This document shows positions 43,374 through 51,915 of a DNA stretch of 64,000 bases, one piece after another. The notes below the pieces were generated by a model, which was given only the letters and a program-made list of their open reading frames with translations, made no database searches and was not told the DNA's origin. This DNA comes from DASTQL01 sp035462375 (GTDB taxonomy: Bacteria; Actinomycetota; Actinomycetes; Jiangellales; Jiangellaceae), in NCBI GenBank assembly GCA_035462375.1, contig DATHUJ010000109.1, forward strand, positions 1-64,000, written 5' to 3'. The position numbers and the translations under genes were made by a program. The first letter of the stretch is position 1. Each line of letters starts with the position of its first letter.

Positions 43374-44323
43374 GCCGCCTCCCGCAGGCGCTCGGCCGCC
43401 CGGAGGCGGGCGGAGGTGGCCCGGGGGTTGGACCCGACCTCGGCCTCCGTGGGCACCTCCGCTCCTCGCGTGAGCAGGCGCAGCACGGGCCCGTGGCCCG
43501 GCAGCTCGACCGGCAGCCCCTCGGGTGTCGTGCTGCGGGCACCTGCGGCGAGGGTCCGCTTGACCAGCCGGTCCTCGAGCGAGTGGTAGGAGATGACGAC
43601 GATCCGTCCACCCACGGCGAGGCAGTCCACAGCTGCCGGCAGCGCCCGGGCGAGCACGTCGATCTCGGCGTTGACCTCGATCCGCAAGGCCTGGAAGGTC
43701 CGCTTGGCCGGGTGCCCTCCGCTGCGGCGCGCCGGGGACGGGATGACGTCGTAGAGCAGCTCGACCAACCGTCGACTCGTGGTGAACGGCTCCCGAACCC
43801 GCTCGCGGACGACGGCGTCGGCGATCCGACGGGCGTAGCGCTCCTCGCCGTACTCCCTCAGCACGCGGGCCAGCTCGCGCGCCGAATAGGTGTTGAGCAC
43901 GTCGGCCGCCGTCGGCCCCGAGCGTGGGTCCATGCGCATGTCGAGCGGGGCGTCGTGGGCGTAGGCGAAGCCCCGTGCCGCCTCGTCGAGCTGGAGGGAG
44001 GACACCCCCAGGTCGAAGAGCACGGCCCGGACGGGCAGCACCCCCAGCCCCTCCAGGATCTCGGGCAGCGAGTCGTAGACGGCGTGCACCGGGACGAAGC
44101 GGTCGCCGTAGGCGGTCAGCGACGCGGTGGCAGCTGCCAGCGCGTCCGGGTCACGGTCCACCCCGACCAACCGGGCCATCGGGCAGCCGCGCAGGATGGC
44201 GTCGGCGTGCCCGCCGAGGCCCAGGGTGGCGTCGACGGCTACCGCGCCCGGCTGCGTCAGCGCCGGCTCCAGGAGGGAGACCGCCCGGTCCAGCAGCACG
44301 GGCACGTGCCGGGGACCGTCCAC
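43370..44323 (-). CDS. rsmH: 16S rRNA m4C1402 methyltransferase
   Basis: S-adenosylmethionine-dependent RNA methyltransferase (MraW) of 317 residues. It starts RHVPVLLDRAVSLLEPAL; the SAM motif is AVDATLGLGGHADAIL, then VGVDRDPDAL, LFDLGVSSLQLDEAARGFAY, LDMRMDP, HPAKRTFQALRIEVN and VISYHSLEDRLVKR. These are all standard for the family. The GTG begins one base after the stop of the small gene upstream. The last residues overlap ftsL by GTGA. Confidence 0.95.
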   Translation of the reverse strand: MDGPRHVPVLLDRAVSLLEPALTQPGAVAVDATLGLGGHADAILRGCPMARLVGVDRDPDALAAATASLTAYGDRFVPVHAVYDSLPEILEGLGVLPVRAVLFDLGVSSLQLDEAARGFAYAHDAPLDMRMDPRSGPTAADVLNTYSARELARVLREYGEERYARRIADAVVRERVREPFTTSRRLVELLYDVIPSPARRSGGHPAKRTFQALRIEVNAEIDVLARALPAAVDCLAVGGRIVVISYHSLEDRLVKRTLAAGARSTTPEGLPVELPGHGPVLRLLTRGAEVPTEAEVGSNPRATSARLRAAERLREAA

Positions 44324-44324
44324 G

Positions 44325-44501
44325 TCAACCCGCCACCACGAGCACGAGCTGCAGCACGACGGCGAGCCCCAGCGACAGCAGGAGGGAGACCGCGACCACG
44401 GCGGCCCGGGCCCCCGCCTCGGACCGGACGGAGCCGGCGGGGCCCAGGCGGGGCATCGCCACCCTACGGCGCAGGCGACGCCGATCCGCCGTCCCGCTCA
44501 T
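44325..44501 (-). CDS. 58-residue single-pass membrane protein between mraZ and rsmH
   Basis: A short gene easily missed. ATG at 44501 with a perfect AAGGAGG ribosome site 5 nt upstream, stop one base before rsmH. The product has a very basic N-terminus (MSGTADRRRLRRRVAMPRLG), a short polar stretch and one hydrophobic helix (about 32-56, RAAVVAVSLLLSLGLAVVLQ...), so a cytoplasmic-N topology is expected. No family recognised. Position in the division operon and tight coupling suggest a septum or wall accessory protein, but this is inference. Confidence 0.65.
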   Translation of the reverse strand: MSGTADRRRLRRRVAMPRLGPAGSVRSEAGARAAVVAVSLLLSLGLAVVLQLVLVVAG

Positions 44502-44664
44502 GTCGACCTCCTTCTCGGCTGCGCTCGTGCCGGTGGCGCCCGTCGGACCGGCCGTCCGGCCAGGTCCCCGCCCGCTCGGTCGGCCTGGCGTCGGGGAAGG
44601 GGCGCCAGGAACGGTGAGCGGGCCGAGACCTCGCCGGACGGAGCCGAGACCCCGCGGGGCATGG

Positions 44665-45096
44665 TCAGAAGAACCCTGGGAGCACCTCCTCGGAGATGTC
44701 GGCGAACACGGCCTCCTTGTCGGTCTGGTAGCCGGCCCACGCCCCGGCGTCCCAGATCTCCACCCGGGTCATCGCCCCCACCACCGCGCAGTCGCGGCGG
44801 AGGCCGGCGTAGTCGCGCAGCGTGGCGGGGATCGTCACCCGGCCCTGCTTGTCGGGCACCTCGTCGGACGCCCCGGCGGCCAGCATCCGGGAGAAGTCAC
44901 GGGCCCCCTTGTGGGTGAACGGGGCCGTCCGCAGCTGCTCCGTGAAGCGCACGAACTCCGCACGCGGCCACACGTAGAGGCAGCGCTCCTGGCCCCTGGT
45001 GATCACGACGCCCTCCGCCAGCTGGTCCCGGAACTTCGCCGGGAGGAAGAGGCGCCCCTTGTCGTCCAGGCGCGGCGTGTGGGTGCCGAGGAACAC
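44665..45096 (-). CDS. mraZ: transcriptional regulator MraZ
   Basis: A 143-residue ring-forming DNA-binding protein with two AbrB-like SpoVT repeats: LDDKGRLFLPAKFRDQL (about 10-26) and DKQGRVTIPATLRDYAGL (about 82-100). MraZ controls its own dcw operon through direct repeats upstream of itself; such repeats are visible at 45141-45176. The GTG has GGGAGGTGG just upstream. First gene of the cluster that runs down to divIVA. Confidence 0.95.
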   Translation of the reverse strand: MFLGTHTPRLDDKGRLFLPAKFRDQLAEGVVITRGQERCLYVWPRAEFVRFTEQLRTAPFTHKGARDFSRMLAAGASDEVPDKQGRVTIPATLRDYAGLRRDCAVVGAMTRVEIWDAGAWAGYQTDKEAVFADISEEVLPGFF

Positions 45097-45140
45097 GGCA
45101 CCACCTCCCGACCCGGGCGACCCTCAGGGTGACCCTCCTG

Positions 45141-45176
45141 CTCCACTGCGCGCCACGATACCCCACTCTCCCCCAC
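45141..45176 (-). promoter_or_regulatory. MraZ operator: four GTGG boxes at 10-bp spacing
   Basis: On the minus strand, reading towards mraZ: GTGGGG (45176-45171), GTGGGG (45166-45161), GTGGCG (45156-45151), GTGGAG (45146-45141), each exactly 10 bp apart. This is the known MraZ-box layout (TGGGN-like direct repeats one helical turn apart). A TATCGT -10-like hexamer falls between boxes two and three, so MraZ would cover the promoter. The last box ends 44 bp before the mraZ GTG. Confidence 0.8.
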
Positions 45177-45366
45177 CAAGGCCTCTCCTCGACGCGTTCT
45201 CCCCCACCGCGGGCCTCGGCCCGAGGCGGGAACGGCCGCCCTGCGGCGCTCGTTGGCGGGGTCGAGGGGCAGCGGCAGACGCCGGAGGAGCGGACACTGG
45301 TCGTGGCGGCCATGGTGGTTTGCGAGACTTCATGGCAGCCGACCGGTCCGCCACAGGAGGAGCCGA

Positions 45367-46389
45367 GTGACGTACCCGCCCACGACGTCCGACCGCGCCG
45401 CGGGCGCGGCGCTCGGCATGGCCGACCTGGCCGAGACGACCGGACGCATCCAGGAGGCCGTCGAGACGGTCATCGAGGGCAAGCCCGAGGTGGTCCGGCT
45501 CGCGCTGGCGGCCGTGCTCGCCGAGGGCCACCTGCTCGTCGAGGACGTTCCCGGGGTCGGCAAGACCATGCTGGCCAAGGCGCTGGCCAGGTCGATCGAC
45601 TGCACCGTGCGCCGGATCCAGTTCACCCCCGACCTGATGCCCAGCGATGTCACGGGCGTGTCGGTCTTCGACCAGGCCAGCCGGCAGTTCGAGTTCAAGC
45701 CCGGCGGCGTCTTCGCCAACGTCGTGGTCGGTGACGAGATCAACCGCGCCTCACCCAAGACACAGTCCGCCCTGCTGGAGTGCATGGAGGAGCGGCAGGT
45801 CACGGTCGACGGCACCACGTACGAGCTGGCGCCGCCCTTCATCGTCATCGCGACCCAGAACCCGGTCGAGATGGAGGGAACCTACCCGCTGCCCGAGGCA
45901 CAGCGCGACCGGTTCATGATCAGGCTCGCGATGGGCTACCCCTCCGCCGCGGCCGAGATGGACATGATCGATACCCACGGCAGCGCGCCCGCGCTGGAGA
46001 CCGTGACCCCCGTCACCGACGCCACGCGGGTGGCCAAGCTCGTCGAGGTGGTCCGCCAGGTCCACGTGTCCGCCGGTGTGAAGCAGTACGTCGTGGACCT
46101 CGCGACCGCGACGCGGCAGTCGCCGGAGCTGCGTCTGGGGGCCTCGCCGCGCGCGACCCTGCACCTGATCCGCGCCGCCCGCGCATGGGCGGCCCTGCAG
46201 GACCGTGACTATGTCCTGCCGGACGACGTCCAACAGCTCGCGGTCCCGGTCCTCGCGCACCGCCTGCTCACCACGGCCGAGGCGCAGATCGGACGCCGGC
46301 GCGCGTCCGAGGTGGTCGGCGAGCTCGTTGCGATGCTCCCGGTGCCGGAGCCTCCGGCTACCTCGTCCGGCCGGCCCAGGACGGGATGA
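45367..46389 (+). CDS. MoxR-family AAA ATPase
   Basis: A 340-residue AAA+ chaperone-like ATPase. Walker A is VEDVPGVGKTMLAKAL near residue 60, Walker B VVGDEINRASPKTQSALLECMEE near 130, sensor 1 VIATQNPVEMEGTYPLPEAQRDRF near 165, and the lid domain has LRLGASPRATLHLIRAARAWA. GTG at 45367 has AGGAGG 6 nt upstream. It is the first of three coupled genes (MoxR, DUF58, transglutaminase), an arrangement often tied to maturation of membrane or wall complexes; the client is unknown. Divergent from mraZ. Confidence 0.93.
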   Translation: MTYPPTTSDRAAGAALGMADLAETTGRIQEAVETVIEGKPEVVRLALAAVLAEGHLLVEDVPGVGKTMLAKALARSIDCTVRRIQFTPDLMPSDVTGVSVFDQASRQFEFKPGGVFANVVVGDEINRASPKTQSALLECMEERQVTVDGTTYELAPPFIVIATQNPVEMEGTYPLPEAQRDRFMIRLAMGYPSAAAEMDMIDTHGSAPALETVTPVTDATRVAKLVEVVRQVHVSAGVKQYVVDLATATRQSPELRLGASPRATLHLIRAARAWAALQDRDYVLPDDVQQLAVPVLAHRLLTTAEAQIGRRRASEVVGELVAMLPVPEPPATSSGRPRTG

Positions 46390-46395
46390 GGTGAC

Positions 46396-47694
46396 GTGCG
46401 CGCGGCGTTGGCCGGCCTGACCGGTCGTGGCTCGGCCTTCCTCGTCGCCGGCGTGGTGGCCGCCCTGGCGGCGGTCCTCCTGGGACAGCGCGACCTGCTT
46501 CGGGTCGGCGTGCTGCTGGTGGCCCTGCCGTTGGTCGGCCTCGCAGTCGTGCTCCGCAGCCGCGTACGGATCGCCGCGGCCCGCACGCTGGACCCGGCGC
46601 GGGTCCCCGTGGGGGAGCCGGCGACGGTGCGGCTGGCGCTGCAGAACCTCGCGCGGATCCCGACGGGCGTCCTGCTGATCGAGGACACCCTCCCGTACGT
46701 GTTGGGGACCCGGCCCCGGTTCGTGCTCGACCACGTCTGGTCGCGCTTCCGGCGCGAGGTCCGCTACACGGTCCGGGCCGACGTGCGCGGCCGCTACGAC
46801 ATCGGCCCGCTGACGGTCCGGCTCACCGACCCCTTCGGCCTGGTGGAGGTCCGGCGCGCATTCAGCGAGCGGGCGGCACTCGTGGTCACCCCTCACGTGG
46901 TCCAGCTGCCCCCGGTGCGCCTGCCCGGGGAGTGGAGCGGCAGCGGCGAGAGCCGCCCCCGCTCGGTAGCGGCCGCCGGCGAGGAGGACGCCACCATCCG
47001 GAGCTACCGGCACGGCGACGACATGCGCCGCGTCCACTGGCGCGCCACCGCCCACCACGGCGAGCTCATGGTGCGGCGCGAGGAGCAGCCGTGGCAGAGC
47101 CGCGCCACGCTCCTGCTCGACACCCGCAGTCGGGGGCACACCGGGCACGGCCCCACGTCGTCCTTCGAGTGGGCGGTCACGGCGACGGCGTCCGCGGCCA
47201 CGCACCTGCTCAGCCGCGGCTACGCGGTCCGGCTGCTCACCGATGCCGGCGGCTCCGTGAGCTCCGAGTGGCACGACCCGGGAGAGGGCCCCGGCAGTGC
47301 CGAGGGCGTCGTCCTGGAGGCGTTGGCCGTCGTCGACCCGCAGCAGCAGGCCTCGGTCGGGCGCTGGGCGGACCTGCTGACCGGAGCCGGTTCGGCGACC
47401 GGGCTGCTCGTGGCAGTGTTGGGACGGCTCCACCCGGACGAGGCCGCGGTCGTGGCGGGGCTCCGGCACGGCTCCACCGCGGCCCTCGCAGTCCTGCTCG
47501 ACGTCTCCACCTGGACCTCGATGCCCGAGCGGCTCCGGGCCGAGGAGCGACGCGAGATGGAGCACGCCGCCACGGTGCTGCGTCGCGGGGGGTGGCGGGT
47601 CGTGGTCGCAGGCCGCCAGGACCTCCTCCCGCTGCTGTGGGAACGCCTGACCCTGGGGGCGACGAGCCCGGCGGCGGCCGGGGGTGCGGCGTGA
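46396..47694 (+). CDS. DUF58 (vWA-like) membrane protein
   Basis: A 432-residue protein with two N-terminal hydrophobic helices (about 12-55), a beta-rich region with GRYDIGPLTVRLTDPFGL, and the DUF58 core RSYRHGDDMRRVHWRATAHHGELMVRREEQ (about 205-235). The C-terminal half resembles a von Willebrand A fold. These proteins are partners of MoxR ATPases. It ends in a GTGA overlap with the transglutaminase gene. Start at the GTG 7 bp after the moxR stop. Confidence 0.88.
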   Translation: MRAALAGLTGRGSAFLVAGVVAALAAVLLGQRDLLRVGVLLVALPLVGLAVVLRSRVRIAAARTLDPARVPVGEPATVRLALQNLARIPTGVLLIEDTLPYVLGTRPRFVLDHVWSRFRREVRYTVRADVRGRYDIGPLTVRLTDPFGLVEVRRAFSERAALVVTPHVVQLPPVRLPGEWSGSGESRPRSVAAAGEEDATIRSYRHGDDMRRVHWRATAHHGELMVRREEQPWQSRATLLLDTRSRGHTGHGPTSSFEWAVTATASAATHLLSRGYAVRLLTDAGGSVSSEWHDPGEGPGSAEGVVLEALAVVDPQQQASVGRWADLLTGAGSATGLLVAVLGRLHPDEAAVVAGLRHGSTAALAVLLDVSTWTSMPERLRAEERREMEHAATVLRRGGWRVVVAGRQDLLPLLWERLTLGATSPAAAGGAA

Positions 47695-50039
47695 CCGGTG
47701 CCACGCGGATGGCCGTCACCGGCGGCGTCGCCTCCCTGCTGGCCGCCCTGCCGCTCCTCGCGGTGATTCGCGGCGGGTCCTGGCTGGTCCCGGCGGCCGT
47801 AGCCGTGGCTCTGGTGACCGGGACCGGCCTGCTCTCCCGCCGGATCCGCCTGCCGAGGGCCCTGATCCCCCTCGTCCAGCTCGCCGTGGTCACCCTGTGG
47901 CTCGGGGTGCTGGTGGCCGGAGACGTCGCCCGCCTGGGTGTCGTCCCGACCGTGGAGTGGGCGAGGCGGCTGGCCGGCGTCGCGGTCGAGGGCGGGGAGG
48001 CGGTGGCGACGTTCGCGCCTCCGGTCCCGGTCGACCGGGGCATCCTGCTGCTGGTCGTCGGCGGCGTGGGTCTCGTCGCGGTCGCCGTGGACCTGCTCGC
48101 CGCGACCCTGCGCCGGGCGCCCTGGGCGGGCGTGCCCCTCGCCACGGTCTACGCCGTGCCTGCCGCGGTCGTCCCGGACGGCCTGTCGGCGGTCTGGTTC
48201 GTCCCGCCGGCGGCGGGCTACCTGGCGGTGCTCGTCGCCGAGAGCCGGACCCGGGTCGCGCGCTGGGGCCGGGCGGTCGGTGCCACGACCCGCCGTGCGC
48301 TGGGCGAACCGGAGACCGACTCGCTGGCCCGCAACGGCCGCCGGGTCGGGGCGCTCGCGATCTCCGCCGCCCTCCTGCTCCCCGCGCTCCTGCCCATGGT
48401 GGAGGACGGGTTGCTGGGCAGGGGCGGTGGCGGCGGGGCCGGCGACGGACGCACCATCCGGACCGACAACCCCATCGTCGACCTGCACCGCGACCTGGTG
48501 CGGCGGGACAACGTGGAGCTGCTCAACTACCGGACCGACGCGGCTGCGCCCGACTACATCAGGATCGTCACCCTCGACACCTTCGACGGGACCACCTGGG
48601 GCACGTCGGACCGGCGCGTCCCCGAGTCGCAGCGGGTCGACGAGGGCATCCCCCTCCCCCCCGGCCTCGAGGCCCCTCCCGCGCGGGTCGACCGCTACGA
48701 CATCGAGGTGTCCGACGACTACGGCTCGCGCTGGCTGCCCATGCCCTACCCCGCTGCCGAGGTGACGATCGACGGTGACTGGCGCTACGACGTCGCCACG
48801 CTCGACGTGGTGTCCCCGGACGCCGACGTCCGGGCACAGTCGTACACCGTGCGCAGCTACCGCGTCGAGCCGGCTGCGACGGCGCTGCAGGCTGCCGGCC
48901 CCGTCCCCGAGAGCGTCGAGAGCCAGCTATCTCTGCCCGCGGACCTGCCCGCCGAGGTCACCGAGCTGGCGCGCGAGGTCACGGCCGAGGTCGACGACGC
49001 CTTCGGTCGCGCAGCCGCCCTCCAGGCCTTCTTCCGGTCCGAGGGCGACTTCGAGTACGACCTCGAGACGGTGCCCGGGCACTCCAGCACGGCTCTCGTC
49101 GACTTCCTGGAGCAGCGTCGCGGCTATTGCGAGCAGTTCGCCGCGACCATGGCGATCATGGCCCGGTCCCTGGGCATCCCCGCCCGCGTGGCCGTCGGGT
49201 TCCTGCCCGGGGAGGCGCGCGGCAGCTCGGACACCTACCGCGTGCGCGCCCACGACGCGCATGCCTGGCCGGAGCTGTGGTTCACCGGCGTGGGGTGGCT
49301 CCGCTTCGAGCCCACCCCCGGACAGCGCACGGGCGGGGCACCCTCGTGGAGCGTCCCCCCGGTCGAGCGTGACCCCGGCGACGCAGCACCGGTGCCGGCC
49401 CCGGACGCCGCCGGCGGTGCTGTGCCGCCCCCCAACCCACGTATCGCCGACCGCCAGCTGCTCGAGGGTGAGGACATCGCGGGCCAGGGCGTCGTCCCGG
49501 CGACGCTGTGGTGGCCGGTCACCCTCGGCGCCCTCGCCGTCGTGGCGGTGCTGGCGATGCCCGCCGCCGTGGCGTGGTCGCGGCGCGGGCTGCGCTGGCG
49601 CCGGGCCGGCGGCGATCCCGGCCGGCAGGCCGAGGCTGCCTGGGCGGACCTGCGCGACGCGGCGCGTGACGCCGGCCTGCCCTGGGACCCGGCGACCACG
49701 CCCCGCACGGCCGGCCGGGGTGTGGCGGAGCGCGCCGGGCTGGACGAGGACTCCCGAGACCTGCTCACCCACGTCGTCGGCGCCGCGGAACGGACCCGCT
49801 ACGCCCGGGTGGCCCCGGCCGTCGAGGGCCTGCGCGGGGACTCCGACATGTTGCGCCGCTCGGTGCTGCGACAGGCGTCCCGCGGGCGTCGGCTGCGGGC
49901 GAGGCTGTGGCCGGCGGCGACCCGGGACATGGTGGCCGTGTCGGCCGAGCGGGTCGCGGACGGGCTGGACTGGGTGGACGCAACCGGGGAGCGGGTCAGG
50001 GACAGGACCGGTCGGATCCTGCGACGACGGGGGAGGTAG
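47691..50039 (+). CDS. transglutaminase-domain membrane protein (DUF3488 type)
   Basis: A 782-residue protein. The N-terminal half has several membrane helices (about 5-235, TgpA/DUF3488-like). A large extracytoplasmic region follows with a transglutaminase domain whose catalytic triad is seen as Cys in RRGYCEQFAATMAIMARSLG (about 480), His in DAHAWPELWF (about 523) and the Asp/Glu region GWLRFEPTPG. Another helix comes at about 605-627 and a DUF4129-like C-terminal tail. Likely acts on wall or surface proteins, with MoxR/DUF58 as assembly partners; activity not shown. Confidence 0.88.
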   Translation: MTGATRMAVTGGVASLLAALPLLAVIRGGSWLVPAAVAVALVTGTGLLSRRIRLPRALIPLVQLAVVTLWLGVLVAGDVARLGVVPTVEWARRLAGVAVEGGEAVATFAPPVPVDRGILLLVVGGVGLVAVAVDLLAATLRRAPWAGVPLATVYAVPAAVVPDGLSAVWFVPPAAGYLAVLVAESRTRVARWGRAVGATTRRALGEPETDSLARNGRRVGALAISAALLLPALLPMVEDGLLGRGGGGGAGDGRTIRTDNPIVDLHRDLVRRDNVELLNYRTDAAAPDYIRIVTLDTFDGTTWGTSDRRVPESQRVDEGIPLPPGLEAPPARVDRYDIEVSDDYGSRWLPMPYPAAEVTIDGDWRYDVATLDVVSPDADVRAQSYTVRSYRVEPAATALQAAGPVPESVESQLSLPADLPAEVTELAREVTAEVDDAFGRAAALQAFFRSEGDFEYDLETVPGHSSTALVDFLEQRRGYCEQFAATMAIMARSLGIPARVAVGFLPGEARGSSDTYRVRAHDAHAWPELWFTGVGWLRFEPTPGQRTGGAPSWSVPPVERDPGDAAPVPAPDAAGGAVPPPNPRIADRQLLEGEDIAGQGVVPATLWWPVTLGALAVVAVLAMPAAVAWSRRGLRWRRAGGDPGRQAEAAWADLRDAARDAGLPWDPATTPRTAGRGVAERAGLDEDSRDLLTHVVGAAERTRYARVAPAVEGLRGDSDMLRRSVLRQASRGRRLRARLWPAATRDMVAVSAERVADGLDWVDATGERVRDRTGRILRRRGR

Positions 50040-50053
50040 CGGGCCGACCGGCC

Positions 50054-50072
50054 GGCCAGCCCTGGGCTGGCC
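50054..50072. terminator. hairpin between convergent transglutaminase and DUF3040 genes
   Basis: GGCCAGCC / GGCTGGCC, an 8-bp perfect stem with a 3-nt loop in the 40-bp gap between two convergent stop codons. No U-tract. Probably a shared terminator. Confidence 0.5.
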
Positions 50073-50079
50073 CGGGGTG

Positions 50080-50487
50080 TCAGCGCCCGGGGCCCTGCTC
50101 GCGGCGCCGGCGCCAGCGCTCCTCGACCCGATCCATGAAACCGCCGCCCTGGCGGGCTCGCTTGGTCCGGCCGGTCGGGGCGGCAGGCGGTCCGAAGGTG
50201 CCGATCTCGCCGGGCCCCGGCATCCGCCGCCAGGCGGTCACGGCGAACCAGGCCGCGGCGAGCATCACGACGAAGCCCGCGACACCGAGCGGGATGATCT
50301 CGCTGACGGCTCCGGTCATGAGCACGACGACACCGAGGACGAAGGCGACCGAGGCCAGCAGGGCGCGCCGCCGGTAGTGCGAGCGCAGGTCCGCACCGCT
50401 CATCGTGGTGGCGAACTTGGGGTCCTCGGCGTGGAGCGCCCGCTCCATCTGCTCGAGCAGACGCTGCTCGTTCTCGGAGAGAGGCAC
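50080..50487 (-). CDS. DUF3040 membrane protein
   Basis: A 135-residue protein of an actinobacteria-specific family. It begins at the family start VPLSENEQRLLEQMERALHA then EDPKFATT, followed by two close membrane helices (about 45-85) and a basic C-terminal tail. GTG at 50487 was preferred to a 17-codon longer start because the conserved region starts there and GGAGGGA lies 3 nt upstream. Function unknown; a link to division is sometimes proposed because the gene is often near mraZ. Confidence 0.85.
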   Translation of the reverse strand: MPLSENEQRLLEQMERALHAEDPKFATTMSGADLRSHYRRRALLASVAFVLGVVVLMTGAVSEIIPLGVAGFVVMLAAAWFAVTAWRRMPGPGEIGTFGPPAAPTGRTKRARQGGGFMDRVEERWRRRREQGPGR

Positions 50488-50631
50488 CGGTCCCTCCACA
50501 GGGGCGTGGTCGCTGGGTGTGGGTCGTGCTCGTGTCAAGCATAAGCACGCGACCGGGCCCGCGAAACCCGACCTCGGACTCGGGTCCCGGGACCGACGGC
50601 CCTCGACCCGCTCCCGCTCGGGCGGGCGAGA

Positions 50632-51861
50632 TCACTCCGGTGCGCCCACCAGGGTCGCCGGGCGCACGGCGTCGGACCCGAACCGGCGGACCGCCCGGTC
50701 CACGGCCTGCTCGGCCTCCCGCCGACCGTGCTCCCGGTCGTCCAGCGCGAGCTGGCGCGGCCGGCTGCCGGCCGGCGCCAGGCGCTCGACCCGCACCCCC
50801 ACCAGCCGCAACCGGGCCCGCTGCAGGCCGAGGGCGTCGAAGAGCCGGCGGGCCGTCGCGTAGACCTCCTGACCGACGTCGGTGGCGTGCGGAAGGGTCC
50901 GCGACCGGGTGATGGTGACGAAGTCGGCGAACCGGACGGTGAGGACGACCGCACGGCCCTCCACCCCGGCGGCCCGCATCCTCGCGGTGGTGCGCTCGGC
51001 CAGTCGGAGCAGCTCGCGGTGGATGTGGGCGGGGTCGTCGACGTCGTACGGGAAGGTCTCCTGGGCGCCCACGGAGCGCTCCGGCTCGGCGGCGACGACC
51101 CGTCGCTCGTCCCTGCCCCAGGCCAGGGCGGCCAGCTGGGCCCCGTGGCCCGGGCCGAGCGCCCGGCACAGGGTCGCCGCGGGCACCTGCGCCAGGTCGC
51201 CCACGGTGCGCAGCCCCAGCCGCAGCAACTGCTCCTCGGTGCGGTCGCCGACGCCCCACAGCGCCCCGACGGGCAGGGGGTGCAGGAAGGACACGACTTC
51301 ACGGGGCGGCACGACCAGGAGGCCGTCGGGCTTGCAGCGGGAGGAGGCGAGCTTGGCGACGAAGGGGGTCGCGGCGGCCCCCACCGAGCAGGTGATGCCC
51401 TGTTCGTCGACCACCCGGTTGCGCAGAGCGGCCGCGATCGCGGCCGGCGGGCCGAGCCGGCGGACGGCCCCGCCGACGTCGAGGAAGGCCTCGTCGAGCG
51501 AGAGCGGCTGCACGGCAGGGGTGACCGACCGGAAGATCTCCATCACCCCGGCGGAGACCTGGCTGTAGAGCGGGAACCGGGGGCGCAGCACCTCCGCCTC
51601 GGGGCACAGACGGCGGGCCCGGGTCATCGGCATCGCCGCGTGGACGCCGCGCCGCCGTGCCTCGTAGGTCGCGGACAGCACCACCCCCCGGCTGCCGCCG
51701 CCCACGATGGCCGGGCGGCCGCACAGGTCGGGGCGGTCGCGCAGCTCGACGGCGGCGTAGAACGCGTCCAGGTCGACGTGGAGCACGGTGCAGTCGGCGG
51801 ACGCCTCCCGGTCGGCGGTGCCGACCGGTGCGCCGGCGAGCTGCCGGGCGGCCCGGCTCAC
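50632..51861 (-). CDS. dinB: DNA polymerase IV
   Basis: Y-family translesion polymerase, 409 residues. The palm has the catalytic motifs VLHVDLDAFYAAVELRD (about 26-42) and PLSLDEAFLDVGG (about 118-130), with the steric-gate region FYAAVE. GITCSVGAAATPFVAKLAS, the thumb HhH WGVGDRTEEQLLRLG and a little-finger domain (about 240-350) follow. All acidic catalytic residues are present, so it is not the inactive ImuB. It lies behind dnaE2 and a methyltransferase gene and may be the tail of the SOS operon. Confidence 0.93.
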   Translation of the reverse strand: MSRAARQLAGAPVGTADREASADCTVLHVDLDAFYAAVELRDRPDLCGRPAIVGGGSRGVVLSATYEARRRGVHAAMPMTRARRLCPEAEVLRPRFPLYSQVSAGVMEIFRSVTPAVQPLSLDEAFLDVGGAVRRLGPPAAIAAALRNRVVDEQGITCSVGAAATPFVAKLASSRCKPDGLLVVPPREVVSFLHPLPVGALWGVGDRTEEQLLRLGLRTVGDLAQVPAATLCRALGPGHGAQLAALAWGRDERRVVAAEPERSVGAQETFPYDVDDPAHIHRELLRLAERTTARMRAAGVEGRAVVLTVRFADFVTITRSRTLPHATDVGQEVYATARRLFDALGLQRARLRLVGVRVERLAPAGSRPRQLALDDREHGRREAEQAVDRAVRRFGSDAVRPATLVGAPE

Positions 51862-51915
51862 CGGCGCCGTCCCTGACCCGGGGCCGGCCCGGTCGGGATC
51901 CGGGCGAGGACGTCC

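Noticed and set aside
50532..50537. TTGACA hexamer upstream of the DUF3040 gene as a promoter -35
   Set aside because: No TANNNT at 16-18 nt downstream, so I do not call a promoter.
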